From Paenibacillus macquariensis (lineage in GTDB: Bacteria > Bacillota > Bacilli > Paenibacillales > Paenibacillaceae), in the NCBI RefSeq assembly GCF_900156375.1, contig NZ_FTNK01000018.1, positions 44,005 through 108,004 of the forward strand: a DNA stretch of 64,000 bases. Direction: 5' to 3'. Positions 16,883 to 25,459 of this stretch are shown piece after piece (position 1 is the stretch's first letter; each line of letters begins with the position of its first letter). A model generated the notes under the pieces. The model was not told where the DNA came from and did no database searches. It was given only the letters and a program-made list of their open reading frames with translations. Made by a program: the position numbers and the translations under genes.

Positions 16883-18028
16883 ATGAAGCCAATAGATACC
16901 ATTATCGTAGGTGGGGGAGTTATCGGAAGTGCCATTGCGTACTACATGTCCGCAAGAGGGATGAAGGTCATGCTCTTAGAGCGTGATCGTGTTGGAAGCC
17001 AAGCAACGATTGCCGCAGCTGGAATGCTTGCAGCGCAAGCAGAAATAACAGAGGCTGGGCCAATGTTCGATTTTGCCCGGGCAAGTCGAGCATTATTTCC
17101 TCAACTTGCTACTGATTTAAGAGATTTAACTGGGATAGATATAGGGCTGAAGCGTAAAGGTCTGCTTCGAGTGGCAGTAACAGAGGCAGATGTGATAGAA
17201 ATTCAGCGTACATTGGATTTTCAAAAGACAGCGGGAGAGCAAGCGGAGTGGTTGTCGACGGAACAAGTAAGATACAAAGAGCCAAGTATTTCCTCGGAAA
17301 TACTTGGTGCTATGTTAGTCGAAGAAGATAGTCAAGTGGACGCTCCTGAACTATGTTCTGCATTCGCACAAGCTGCAGCAGTTCTTGGAGCACAAATAGT
17401 GGAGTTCACTGAAGTGAAATCGCTGCTCTTTGCACAAAGACGGATTAGTGGCGTGATGACTAATGTTGGAGCTATCTACTCCGATAAGGTCATTATTGCT
17501 TCTGGAACGTGGAGTGGATCACTTCTTGCACAGGCTGGATTAACATGTCCCATTTATCCGGTAAAGGGGGAGTGTTTCTCTGTTCTGAGTCATGTACCTC
17601 TAGTGCAGTCCACGATTTATAGTCATGGTTGTTACTTAGTTCCTAAGAAAGGAGGACGTTTGGTTGTTGGAGCAACCACGACTTCACATAGTTATAATCG
17701 AAAGGTATCGTTAGGTGGGATTGCGCAGCTCTTAGAAGCATCGAAGCAACTCATACCAGGTATTGTAGACACAGAGTGGGAGAAGGCATGGTGTGGGCTT
17801 CGTCCACAGACATTAGATGGTTTACCTTATTTGGGTGCACATCCACATTGGAAAGGATTATATGTCGCAGCAGGGCATTATCGTAATGGAATTCTACTTA
17901 GTGCTATGACGGGCAATCTTGTAGCAGATTGGGCTGAAGGGAAAATAGAGAAGAACCTTTCACTTGAATCTTATCGCGTAGATCGTCATGACAATGTTCA
18001 TTGTGAGAAGGAAGGTGTTCCATCATGA
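16883..18028 (+). CDS. thiO: Glycine oxidase ThiO
   Basis: ThiO oxidises glycine to dehydroglycine (iminoacetate), the C-N unit of the thiamine thiazole, using FAD. The 381-residue protein starts with the dinucleotide-binding motif IIVGGGVIGSAIAYY. It has the DAO-family RVGSQATIAAAGMLA, and a C-terminal AAGHYRNGILLSAMTG that contacts FAD and substrate. The ATG follows TAGGAGG. It overlaps thiS by four bases (ATGA), showing tight coupling. Confidence 0.93.
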   Translation: MKPIDTIIVGGGVIGSAIAYYMSARGMKVMLLERDRVGSQATIAAAGMLAAQAEITEAGPMFDFARASRALFPQLATDLRDLTGIDIGLKRKGLLRVAVTEADVIEIQRTLDFQKTAGEQAEWLSTEQVRYKEPSISSEILGAMLVEEDSQVDAPELCSAFAQAAAVLGAQIVEFTEVKSLLFAQRRISGVMTNVGAIYSDKVIIASGTWSGSLLAQAGLTCPIYPVKGECFSVLSHVPLVQSTIYSHGCYLVPKKGGRLVVGATTTSHSYNRKVSLGGIAQLLEASKQLIPGIVDTEWEKAWCGLRPQTLDGLPYLGAHPHWKGLYVAAGHYRNGILLSAMTGNLVADWAEGKIEKNLSLESYRVDRHDNVHCEKEGVPS

Positions 18029-18228
18029 ATATAGAGATTAACGGCGAACAAGTTGAAATCCCTAGTCAGTGTAAGACGATGACAGACTTGCTCATGCATT
18101 ATGGCTTGGAGACCAAAATTCTGATTGTTGAGTTGAATAAGCAAATTTTAGAGAAAACAAATCATGACAAGACATGTATAACAGTTGGAGATCGTATTGA
18201 AATTGTTCACTTTGTAGGAGGTGGCTGA
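18025..18228 (+). CDS. thiS: Sulfur carrier protein ThiS
   Basis: The 67-residue ubiquitin-fold sulfur carrier has the normal C-terminal tail HFVGGG, whose last glycine is converted to thiocarboxylate. ThiG takes sulfur from it to build the thiazole. It overlaps thiO by four bases, and thiG starts two bases after its stop. The adenylating enzyme ThiF is not encoded in this operon. Confidence 0.93.
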   Translation: MNIEINGEQVEIPSQCKTMTDLLMHYGLETKILIVELNKQILEKTNHDKTCITVGDRIEIVHFVGGG

Positions 18229-18229
18229 G

Positions 18230-18997
18230 ATGTTAAAGATAGGATCATATGAATTTAAATCGAGATTATTACTAGGAACGGGTAAGTTTCCAAGCTTTGA
18301 GATCCAAAAGACAGCTGTTGATGTATCCGAGGCGCAAATTTTGACGTTTGCAGTTCGACGTATGAACATTTTTGAGGCCAATCAGCCTAATTTTCTAGAA
18401 ATGCTAGATGTGAGTAAGTATACATTACTACCGAATACAGCAGGTGCTTCCACAGCAGAAGAAGCCGTGCGTATTGCGAGATTAGCGAAAGCGTCAGGCT
18501 TATGTGACATGATTAAAGTTGAAGTGATTGGTGATTGGAAGACGTTGTTGCCAGATCCACTGGAGACGTTAAAAGCTTCTGAGATGTTACTAGAAGAAGG
18601 ATTTATTGTGCTCCCATACACATCGGACGACGTGTTGTTAGCCAAAAGACTACAAGAATTAGGTGTTCATGCCATCATGCCGGGCGCATCCCCGATTGGA
18701 TCAGGTCAAGGAATCATTAACCCGTTGAACTTATCGTTTATTATTGAGCAAGCAATCGTTCCGATTATTGTAGACGCTGGTATAGGTAGTCCATCTGATG
18801 CGGCATTCGCCATGGAGCTCGGAGCCGATGCGGTATTACTAAATACAGCTGTTTCGGGAGCTCAGAATCCCGTGAAGATGGCTCTGGCAATGAAGCTTGC
18901 TATTGAAGCGGGTAGATTAGGATTCGACGCGGGAAGAATTCCGAAGAAACGGTATGCTTCGGCTAGTAGCCCAATGGAAGGAAACTTGTTCTTATAA
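18230..18997 (+). CDS. thiG: Thiazole synthase ThiG
   Basis: ThiG condenses DXP, dehydroglycine and ThiS thiocarboxylate into the thiazole ring. The frame opens with a GTG at 18221, but GGAGG just upstream and family alignment favour the ATG at 18230. That start puts the Schiff-base lysine in DMIKVEVIGD at residue 96, as in B. subtilis. RRMNIFEANQPNF, LPNTAGASTAEEAVRIA and DAGIGSPSDAA are all present. Length (255) is normal. It is the last gene of this operon, whereas in B. subtilis thiF and thiD follow. Confidence 0.95.
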   Translation: MLKIGSYEFKSRLLLGTGKFPSFEIQKTAVDVSEAQILTFAVRRMNIFEANQPNFLEMLDVSKYTLLPNTAGASTAEEAVRIARLAKASGLCDMIKVEVIGDWKTLLPDPLETLKASEMLLEEGFIVLPYTSDDVLLAKRLQELGVHAIMPGASPIGSGQGIINPLNLSFIIEQAIVPIIVDAGIGSPSDAAFAMELGADAVLLNTAVSGAQNPVKMALAMKLAIEAGRLGFDAGRIPKKRYASASSPMEGNLFL

Positions 18998-19025
18998 CCG
19001 ATACAGTTATTCTCTAATATGAAGT

Positions 19026-19059
19026 GAAGTCCAGAGGGGTATGACTGCTGGACTTCTTT
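19026..19059 (+). terminator. Intrinsic terminator of the thi operon
   Basis: 9-bp stem GAAGTCCAG / CTGGACTTC with a 13-nt loop and a short T-run, 28 nt after the thiG stop. Confidence 0.75.
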
Positions 19060-19176
19060 GTATTACGATCTTTCCATGCAGATGATCCCATTATTTGTTA
19101 TATTTAAAACGGGTGTTTTACTTATGTGTGACCCGCCCGATTCATAATACGAGAGAATACTAAGGGGTTAATATCT

Positions 19177-19635
19177 ATGATAGAACCAACGATTGAATTG
19201 AAGGTAGTAGATAGGAATAACTGGGGTACATGTATCCGATTAAAGTTAAAAGAAGATCAGACGAAATTTATTGCTCCGAATCTTTATTCGATTGCACAAT
19301 CGAAGGTGGAACCCAATTTATTGCCGTACGCTATCTATGCGAATAACGAAATGATCGGATTTACTCTAATCGATAGTGAGCCAGATCCGAAGGATTTGTG
19401 CCATTGGATTCCACGATTTATGATTGATGCTTGCTTCCAAGGACAAGGATATGGGAAAGCTAGTATGAAAACAATAATCGAACATATTAAATCGATGCCC
19501 AATTCGACAGCCATTCGGATTTCATTTGATCCGGATAATGACTCAGCAAGAGCATTGTACCTAAAGATGGGATTCATGGATACTGGGGAGATTGAGGATG
19601 ATGAGGTTATTTTTGAGATGAGAATAGTGAAATAA
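19177..19635 (+). CDS. GNAT acetyltransferase (BltD/spermidine acetyltransferase-like)
   Basis: The 152-residue GNAT protein has the acetyl-CoA motif RFMIDACFQGQGYGKASM (about 85-102), followed by the C-terminal DPDNDSARALYLKMGF. The N-terminal part (YSIAQSKVEPNLLPYAIY) resembles BltD-type polyamine acetyltransferases. The assignment to polyamines is by family resemblance only. Single gene. Confidence 0.78.
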   Translation: MIEPTIELKVVDRNNWGTCIRLKLKEDQTKFIAPNLYSIAQSKVEPNLLPYAIYANNEMIGFTLIDSEPDPKDLCHWIPRFMIDACFQGQGYGKASMKTIIEHIKSMPNSTAIRISFDPDNDSARALYLKMGFMDTGEIEDDEVIFEMRIVK

Positions 19636-19778
19636 ATTAATAGGGTTGGGCACTCGTGAATGGGTTATGTGTTGAATACGATGTGGAGTCTATATATGAT
19701 ATTATTAATGATGTTGCACAAGCGTCTGTTGTCTTAATGAACAATTTTAGTTTATATGATGTGTAATGAGGAGGATTT

Positions 19779-20279
19779 ATGATGATGAAAATAATGAAAC
19801 AATATCTACCGAGCATTCTAATTGCACTTGTCGTATCCATATTTGTTCGGACGTATGTTGCAGAAGCTATGAAAGTTCCTACGGGATCTATGATCCCTAC
19901 GATTCAGATCAACGATCATCTTATTGTAGAGAAAATGATGTGGATGACTAACTTAAATCATGGTGACATCATCGTATTTCAAGCACCAGAAGAAGACAAG
20001 AAATACGTAAAAAGACTGATTGGGTTACCTGGAGATGAAATCGAAGTGAAAGATGGAGAATTATATAGAAATAAAACAATCGTTAACGAACCCTATATTC
20101 AAGAAAAAATGAATTATAACTTTGGACCTGTCATCGTACCGGCAAATAAATACTTGTTCTTAGGAGATAATCGTAACGTAAGTTTTGATTCTCATGCATG
20201 GAATTATCCATTTATAGATCATGATAAGTTGATCGGGAAAGTGATGATTGAAATTCCTACGCATGCTTGGTTTGATTAG
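19779..20279 (+). CDS. Type I signal peptidase
   Basis: The 166-residue S26 peptidase has one N-terminal membrane segment (about 10-27). The catalytic Ser37 is in PTGSMIPTI and the general-base Lys78 in YVKRLIGLPGD. The family box GDNRNVSFDSH follows. It cleaves signal peptides at the outer membrane face. Bacilli usually carry several such enzymes (Sip), so this may be one of several. The start follows GAGGAGG. A triplet of ATG codons leaves the exact first Met uncertain by six bases. Confidence 0.93.
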   Translation: MMMKIMKQYLPSILIALVVSIFVRTYVAEAMKVPTGSMIPTIQINDHLIVEKMMWMTNLNHGDIIVFQAPEEDKKYVKRLIGLPGDEIEVKDGELYRNKTIVNEPYIQEKMNYNFGPVIVPANKYLFLGDNRNVSFDSHAWNYPFIDHDKLIGKVMIEIPTHAWFD

Positions 20280-20321
20280 TCATACTAAAGTATCAGTGGA
20301 TTAGAAAGAGGTTGATTATGC

Positions 20322-20756
20322 GTGATTAGTATAGATCCTATTGAACATGAAGATCTAGAGAAACTTAGTTTATTATATGAAGAACTAATTGGTAGTCCGT
20401 CTGATCTATTAAAGATGCAGGCACAATTTACTATCATGAAGAGTAACGCAGATTATCGTCTGACCGGAATAAAAGTTGATGGTGAATTAGCGGGATCGGT
20501 GATGGGGATTGTTTGCCAAGATCTCGTAGGAGACTGTAGACCTTTCATGGTCATTGAGAACGTGGTGATATCACATAAGTTTCGAGGCTTGGGTCTGGGA
20601 AGAAAGATCATGAACGAAATGGAGAATATCGCGAAGCATGCAGATTGCTATTACATTATATTCGTATCAAGCGCATATCGTAAGGATGCTCATAAATTTT
20701 ATGAGTCGCTAGGATATAAGTTAGATGAGGTACAAGGTTTTAGGGAAATGATCTGA
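20322..20756 (+). CDS. GNAT family N-acetyltransferase
   Basis: The 144-residue GNAT protein has IENVVISHKFRGLGLGRKIM as its acetyl-CoA-binding segment and a C-terminal YRKDAHKFYESLGY. It begins at a GTG at 20322 behind AAAGAGG. The nearby ATG at 20318 is out of frame and stops at once. The substrate is unknown. It lies 15 nt before a second GNAT gene, so they are likely co-transcribed. Confidence 0.82.
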   Translation: MISIDPIEHEDLEKLSLLYEELIGSPSDLLKMQAQFTIMKSNADYRLTGIKVDGELAGSVMGIVCQDLVGDCRPFMVIENVVISHKFRGLGLGRKIMNEMENIAKHADCYYIIFVSSAYRKDAHKFYESLGYKLDEVQGFREMI

Positions 20757-20771
20757 TAAGGGGTGTTGGTC

Positions 20772-21332
20772 ATGCAGGTAGAAATACTATTTAATGAAAT
20801 GCCTGTGTTTGAAACCGAACGTCTTCTACTTCGAAAGTTAAGTTTAGATGATATACAAGAGTACTATGAATTCGCCTCTGATCCCATTGTATCTGCGAAT
20901 ACGTTATGGGACCGGCATGAATCGCTTGAAGATACGATCAATGATATGGCATATGTATTGAAGAATTTTGAGCTAAGACGGGCATATCGCTGGGGAATTG
21001 TGTATAAGCCTCTCAATAAATTAATAGGTAGAACTGGATTAATTAGTTGGGATGTACGACACCAAAGAGCAGAGATTGGCTTTGCTCTTTCGAGTCAATA
21101 CTGGAATAAAGGGATCATGACAGAAGCGACAAGAGAGATCATTAGATATAGTTTTGAACAACTAGATGTGAATCGCATTGAAGGAAGATGCAATTATAAT
21201 AATATAGGTTCGGCACGCGTCTTGGAGAATATCGGAATGAAATTTGAGGGCGTATTACGCCAACAGTTAAAGATAAAGGGAGATTTCATCGACCAAAAAA
21301 TGTATGCTGTTCTAAAAAGCGATTATAATTAA
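20772..21332 (+). CDS. GNAT acetyltransferase, RimJ/RimL type
   Basis: The product of about 186 residues has the RimJ/RimL-type opening FETERLLLRKLSLDDIQEYY, a central GRTGLISWDVRHQRAEIGFA and a C-terminal NIGSARVLENIGMKFEG. Such enzymes acetylate N-termini of ribosomal proteins or small molecules. The frame opens at a GTG at 20763, but AAGGGG at 20758-20763 is spaced for the ATG at 20772. Confidence 0.83.
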   Translation: MQVEILFNEMPVFETERLLLRKLSLDDIQEYYEFASDPIVSANTLWDRHESLEDTINDMAYVLKNFELRRAYRWGIVYKPLNKLIGRTGLISWDVRHQRAEIGFALSSQYWNKGIMTEATREIIRYSFEQLDVNRIEGRCNYNNIGSARVLENIGMKFEGVLRQQLKIKGDFIDQKMYAVLKSDYN

Positions 21333-21340
21333 ATAATAAA

Positions 21341-21369
21341 TTGAAGACATGTGTTGAACATGGTATGAT
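21341..21369 (+). promoter_or_regulatory. Putative sigma-A promoter
   Basis: TTGAAG and TATGAT with 17-nt spacing, about 75 nt before the methyltransferase gene at 21446. Confidence 0.45.
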
Positions 21370-21445
21370 TTCTTGACGTGTCCTTCTAGTGAGGGAAGGA
21401 AATCTTAATTATTGAATCCCAGCATAAGGGTATGGAGGAATGAAA

Positions 21446-22234
21446 GTGGAACCATTTCAACAAAATAAAAGTGCTTGGAATACGGGAGCATATCAAGCAT
21501 GGGTTAATCGTTTTGGTACGCCGAATGAAGCAGCACTGAAAATCATAGAAGACCCTATAAAAAGAATCGGCAATGCGTATGAACATATGGACGGAGTCAA
21601 CGGTAAAAAAATTATTAATCTACTAGGCTCAAATGGAAATAAAGCGGTAGCGTTAGCCTTACTAGGTGCGGATGTGGCGATAGCCGATTTCTCAGTTGAG
21701 AATGAAACCTACGCTCTAGAACTAGCTGATGCAGCTAAAGTGAAGGTGGATTATATCGTTTCTGATGTACTAAGCTTACCAATGGACAAGTTGTCTGGGG
21801 AATTTGATATTGTATTTATGGAGTTTGGAATTCTTCATTACTTTGAGGATTTGCATCCATTGTTCAATGTTGTGTCCGAGTTGCTTACTCAGGGCGGGCG
21901 ATTAATCCTACAGGATTTCCATCCGATTTCAACCAAACTAATTTCATCCAAAGGCACTACAGCAAACATCAGAAAGCATAAAGTAACGGGTGATTATTTC
22001 GACACCTCTCTTGAGGAAAAGGAAATATCATTCTCCAAATTCACATCCTATGAGAACAAAGAACCAGATGTGCAAAAAGTGCGCTTAAGAAAGTGGACCA
22101 TTGGAGAAATTGTGACTGCTGTCGCAAGCGAAGGGTTATTCATTAAGATCTTAGAAGAATTGCCTAACCTATCATCAGAAGTATTTGACAAGGGTATTCC
22201 TAAGACATTTACAATTGTTGCTGAGAAAATGTAA
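21446..22234 (+). CDS. Class I SAM-dependent methyltransferase
   Basis: The 262-residue methyltransferase has a glycine-containing motif I variant (KIINLLGSNGNKAVALALLG, about 52-71) and an acidic motif II (VAIADFS). IVFMEFGILHYF lies at the position of motif IV. GGAGG at 21434-21438 is one base from an ATG at 21440 and seven bases from the GTG at 21446, so the GTG is preferred. The substrate is unknown. Closed by a strong terminator. Confidence 0.83.
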   Translation: MEPFQQNKSAWNTGAYQAWVNRFGTPNEAALKIIEDPIKRIGNAYEHMDGVNGKKIINLLGSNGNKAVALALLGADVAIADFSVENETYALELADAAKVKVDYIVSDVLSLPMDKLSGEFDIVFMEFGILHYFEDLHPLFNVVSELLTQGGRLILQDFHPISTKLISSKGTTANIRKHKVTGDYFDTSLEEKEISFSKFTSYENKEPDVQKVRLRKWTIGEIVTAVASEGLFIKILEELPNLSSEVFDKGIPKTFTIVAEKM

Positions 22235-22282
22235 TCAAAGGACTCGACGGATATTGAATATCATCGTTGACTAATAATTGAT

Positions 22283-22312
22283 GCTACCGTGATTGTTACG
22301 GTAGCTTTTTTT
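22283..22312 (+). terminator. Intrinsic terminator
   Basis: Perfect 8-bp stem GCTACCGT / ACGGTAGC, 7-nt loop, seven T. Confidence 0.93.
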
Positions 22313-22415
22313 GCTTTTCGCTAAGTATTGATTATGGACTGTCTGTTGATCAAAGTTATTAATTTATGAGTCTGCTTACATATGTGGTAAAATTATCAAA
22401 ATGGAGGTGAGTGCA

Positions 22416-22796
22416 TTGAGAAGACCTTTAGGTGTTTCATTGATTAGTTTTTTCTATTTTTTTGGTGCGATTCTATTACTTTTTACTTCTGTATTTTATG
22501 ATGCTAATGCTGATGCAATCGGGATAGCAGAAAGATTTGGTGTACCAAATGCACCTGAACAGCTAGTAAGGATATTAGTCGCAGGTTTATCCCTTGTAAT
22601 GGTCTATGGATATAGAAATCTTAAACAATGGGGATTTTGGTTAATGATTATATATTCCATACTTTTTGGAATGGTAAGTTTAACATTGGCGACAACATAT
22701 ACCGCACAACCATTCATAGGAAATATGATTTGGTCAATTATCGTTTTGACATATTCAATTTATGTGAAAGAGGCCTTTTTCCAACAAAATGCTTAG
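22416..22796 (+). CDS. Small four-helix membrane protein, unknown function
   Basis: The 126-residue hydrophobic protein has about four membrane segments (about 3-25, 50-67, 72-92, 100-118) and a short hydrophilic loop. I do not recognise a named family. GGAGGTG at 22403-22409 lies inside a longer open frame and is spaced for the TTG at 22416. The ATG at 22401 is therefore rejected as start. No close partner gene. Confidence 0.65.
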   Translation: MRRPLGVSLISFFYFFGAILLLFTSVFYDANADAIGIAERFGVPNAPEQLVRILVAGLSLVMVYGYRNLKQWGFWLMIIYSILFGMVSLTLATTYTAQPFIGNMIWSIIVLTYSIYVKEAFFQQNA

Positions 22797-22910
22797 CAGT
22801 TATATAGATATTAACTATAAGCTCTATTTGTTTTATATATTTCATCAATAAGTGAATATATGTAATAATACCTTCAACATCAATAATGGAATTGAAGGAG
22901 GGTATAAAGT

Positions 22911-23678
22911 ATGGGATCGATTCATGAATGGAAAGCAGAATTATACGATGATAAATTAGGATTCGTGTCACAATACGGAAGAGGAATTCTGGAGATTCTG
23001 AATGTGCAACAAGGAGAGAGAGTCCTGGATCTGGGATGTGGTACAGGGGATTTAAGTCATGAAATCGGAGAATTAGGTGCTTCCGTTATCGGGATGGATT
23101 TATCCGAAGAGATGATGGCGAGAGCGAGAAATAAGTACCCTGAAATTAACTTCGTCCGTGGGAATGCAGAGAGTTTCACCTTAAATGGACCTGTAAATGC
23201 TGTATTCTCGAATGCCGCACTCCATTGGGTTAAGAATGCAGAAGGTGTCATAGCAAGTGTCTGGAATGCTTTAGAGGATGGTGGCCGTTTTGTTGCGGAG
23301 TTTGGTGGCAAAGGTAACGTTGAGATGATTGTGAAATCGATAACTGACGTATTAGCGCAAGATTATGCTGTTGATGCGAATGAGCTCAACCCTTGGTATT
23401 TTCCGAGTATAGGTGAATATAGCCAATTGTTAGAACAACAAGGTTTTCGAGTAACCTATGCGGTCCATTTCGACCGTCCTACACAACTGGAAGATGGAGA
23501 GAATGGACTCATGCATTGGTTAAATGGGCTAGCAGCCGATGTGTTTTTCAAAGATTTCTCCGAGTTGGAAAAGAAAGATATATTCACAAAAATAACTAAC
23601 AAGGCTAGAGCATCATTATTTAATGGGGAGTCTTGGATTGCTGACTATAAGAGATTACGAGTCGTTGCGCTCAAATAA
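22911..23678 (+). CDS. Class I SAM methyltransferase (trans-aconitate methyltransferase-like)
   Basis: The 255-residue protein has the canonical SAM motif I VLDLGCGTGDLSHEI (about 39-53), motif II VIGMDLSEEM, and the later NAALHWV typical of Tam-like methyltransferases. The ATG follows GAAGGAGGG with good spacing. The substrate is unknown. Single gene with its own terminator. Confidence 0.87.
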   Translation: MGSIHEWKAELYDDKLGFVSQYGRGILEILNVQQGERVLDLGCGTGDLSHEIGELGASVIGMDLSEEMMARARNKYPEINFVRGNAESFTLNGPVNAVFSNAALHWVKNAEGVIASVWNALEDGGRFVAEFGGKGNVEMIVKSITDVLAQDYAVDANELNPWYFPSIGEYSQLLEQQGFRVTYAVHFDRPTQLEDGENGLMHWLNGLAADVFFKDFSELEKKDIFTKITNKARASLFNGESWIADYKRLRVVALK

Positions 23679-23702
23679 GAATGTACGATAAAGTATTATT
23701 AC

Positions 23703-23730
23703 AAAGCTACCATGATGTTATGGTAGCTTT
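23703..23730. terminator. Bidirectional intrinsic terminator
   Basis: Perfect 11-bp stem AAAGCTACCAT / ATGGTAGCTTT, 6-nt loop, between convergent genes. Confidence 0.9.
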
Positions 23731-23779
23731 TATATGTGCATAAGACTAGCTATGATCGTAATTAATGATCAGATCCCTA

Positions 23780-24439
23780 TTATGACTTCAAATATGTATC
23801 TAACTGATTGGCAGGTTGGAGAACGGATGTACCATGACATACCTCAAGACGTAGCGGTTTCAATTGACTCACAATGGCACTGCTTCTGATGGCTTCTTCC
23901 ATATCTCCGGTAAAGATGGCCATTGGCTTACGGAGTTTCCCCTTTTTAGCAGTGAAAAGATCTCCAACCAATAATACTTGATCCTGCTGATGATAATACG
24001 CGACATGACCTGGTGAGTGACCAGGTGTAAGATAAGGAGTTAATCCACCCATAGATTGAAGTTCACCGTGTTCGTTCTCGGGAAGTGGTTGGGTTCGTTG
24101 TTTAGCCACGCTAATGGCTGCCTTTTTTCTACGAGGGTAGGGCATTTCTCCTTCTATATAAGGGATCTCAATACGGTGTGCGAAAATGGGAACCTGAGTT
24201 ACTTCTAGTATCTTTTCAATGGCACCGACATGATCTCCGTGACCATGAGTCAAGACAATTCTAGTTAGTGGACCTGCTTGCAGATTCTCAATAAATTGAA
24301 GAATACCTTTGGCCATGAAAGGCAATCCAGCATCTACCAAAGTTACGCCATCCTCTTCCACAACAACGCACACATGAATCGGAATGACGATCCATATTTT
24401 CAAACTCCAAATGTGTTCTGAGATCTGTGTGATTTTCAT
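23780..24439 (-). CDS. MBL-fold metallo-hydrolase
   Basis: The 219-residue metallo-beta-lactamase-fold protein has the zinc motif THGHGDHVGAI (about 84-94). A GHSPGHVAYY site, a late metal ligand region VGDLF and a C-terminal CHGTS follow. The family includes hydrolases of thioesters, lactones and other substrates; the one here is unknown. It starts one base after the stop of the TetR gene and is probably co-regulated with it. Confidence 0.87.
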   Translation of the reverse strand: MKITQISEHIWSLKIWIVIPIHVCVVVEEDGVTLVDAGLPFMAKGILQFIENLQAGPLTRIVLTHGHGDHVGAIEKILEVTQVPIFAHRIEIPYIEGEMPYPRRKKAAISVAKQRTQPLPENEHGELQSMGGLTPYLTPGHSPGHVAYYHQQDQVLLVGDLFTAKKGKLRKPMAIFTGDMEEAIRSSAIVSQLKPLRLEVCHGTSVLQPANQLDTYLKS

Positions 24440-24440
24440 A

Positions 24441-25073
24441 TTAGTTCGCTCCCTTTAATCGTTCTTTAAATCCTATCAATAACACCTCAATAGATTCTTC
24501 GAAAGTGGGTAACAGTCTTTCGATCATGCTTTCAAGTGATTCGTCAGAACGAGTGTAAAGACTTACGATGCCATGCAATGTGTAAAAATAGATGCGAGTG
24601 TACATTAAGAGAAGTTCGTCGTTTCCCTTAATGACAAGACAATGTTGAAGTGATTGCTCCAGCAGTTTAAACAATGATATCCGCATGGTGTTGATTTCAT
24701 TATCTGATACCTCAATATCCACACGTGATGCCTGTTCTCCTATGAAAGTCGCATAAATGTTCCGATGAAGCAGGCAAAATTGAATGAAATCAAGACTAAT
24801 CATTTTAAGCTTTTCCTCTGGGGATAGATCAAGTTGTAAAGAAATATGCTCCATCTGTGTTTTTATTTCTTCAAGAGGAGGCATAGAGAGCTGATGTAGA
24901 AGGGCTTCCTTATCCTTGAAATAGATGTAAATGGTCGTGTGTGAACAACCGGCCACCTTGGCTATTTCTCGCATCGTAACTGAAGCGAATCCTTTTGTAT
25001 TAAACAATTGTGCAGCAGCAGATAGTATCTCTTTCTTAGTCGCTTGTGAACGAATTTCCTGTTTAGTTAACAT
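24441..25073 (-). CDS. TetR/AcrR family regulator
   Basis: The 210-residue repressor has an N-terminal TetR helix-turn-helix (residues about 10-55: ILSAAAQLFNTKGFASVT, then REIAKVAGCSHTTIYIYF). A divergent C-terminal ligand domain follows. It is the first gene of a two-gene operon with the metallo-hydrolase. Two perfect TAACC-N3-GGTTA palindromes lie 37 nt upstream of the start and are the likely autoregulatory operator. Confidence 0.9.
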   Translation of the reverse strand: MLTKQEIRSQATKKEILSAAAQLFNTKGFASVTMREIAKVAGCSHTTIYIYFKDKEALLHQLSMPPLEEIKTQMEHISLQLDLSPEEKLKMISLDFIQFCLLHRNIYATFIGEQASRVDIEVSDNEINTMRISLFKLLEQSLQHCLVIKGNDELLLMYTRIYFYTLHGIVSLYTRSDESLESMIERLLPTFEESIEVLLIGFKERLKGAN

Positions 25074-25109
25074 TCTTGAGTAGCACTCCTTTTGATAATA
25101 AGAAAATTA

Positions 25110-25136
25110 TAACCACTGGTTAGTAACCGTTGGTTA
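25110..25136. promoter_or_regulatory. Tandem palindromic operator of the TetR/MBL operon
   Basis: Two 13-bp perfect palindromes, TAACC-ACT-GGTTA and TAACC-GTT-GGTTA, are separated by one base. They lie just upstream of the TetR start at 25073. The arrangement suits cooperative binding of two TetR dimers. Confidence 0.75.
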
Positions 25137-25216
25137 TATAATAACTCGTTGATACATTATTTATCAATATGTTTTATTGATGTAGGTTTGGATTCATAAA
25201 AAGGGAAAGCATTCTA

Positions 25217-25375
25217 ATGCGCGAATACATAAACATGGAACAAATAGAGTTATTGGCAACGGTAGATGATGAGTGGCTCAATCATAGGGATGAGGATTTC
25301 TGGTATAACAAGCCTGCTAACAACTATTTCAAGTGGTATCACGTATTTGAAGTCGAGGTCAATCATCGAGGATAG
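25217..25375 (+). CDS. Possible 52-residue protein, unrecognised
   Basis: An ATG at 25217 opens 52 codons to TAG. The ribosome site is weak (AAAAGGGA, about 9 nt upstream). The product is acidic and Trp/Tyr/Asn-rich (DEDFWYNKPANNYFKWYHVF) and looks coding-like in composition, but I recognise no family. It could be a small gene or a remnant of a larger one. It fills the otherwise empty 25140-25450 gap. Confidence 0.35.
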   Translation: MREYINMEQIELLATVDDEWLNHRDEDFWYNKPANNYFKWYHVFEVEVNHRG

Positions 25376-25459
25376 ATGCGACTAATTAGAAAGAGATTGT
25401 AGATAGAACATCTAAAGGGACAAATATGGCGAGATAATTATTATTGGGGGGTGTTGAAT

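Noticed and set aside
19636..19778. Short frames of 25-36 codons before the signal peptidase gene
   Set aside because: Overlapping frames in a short gap with weak ribosome sites; no way to tell them from chance.
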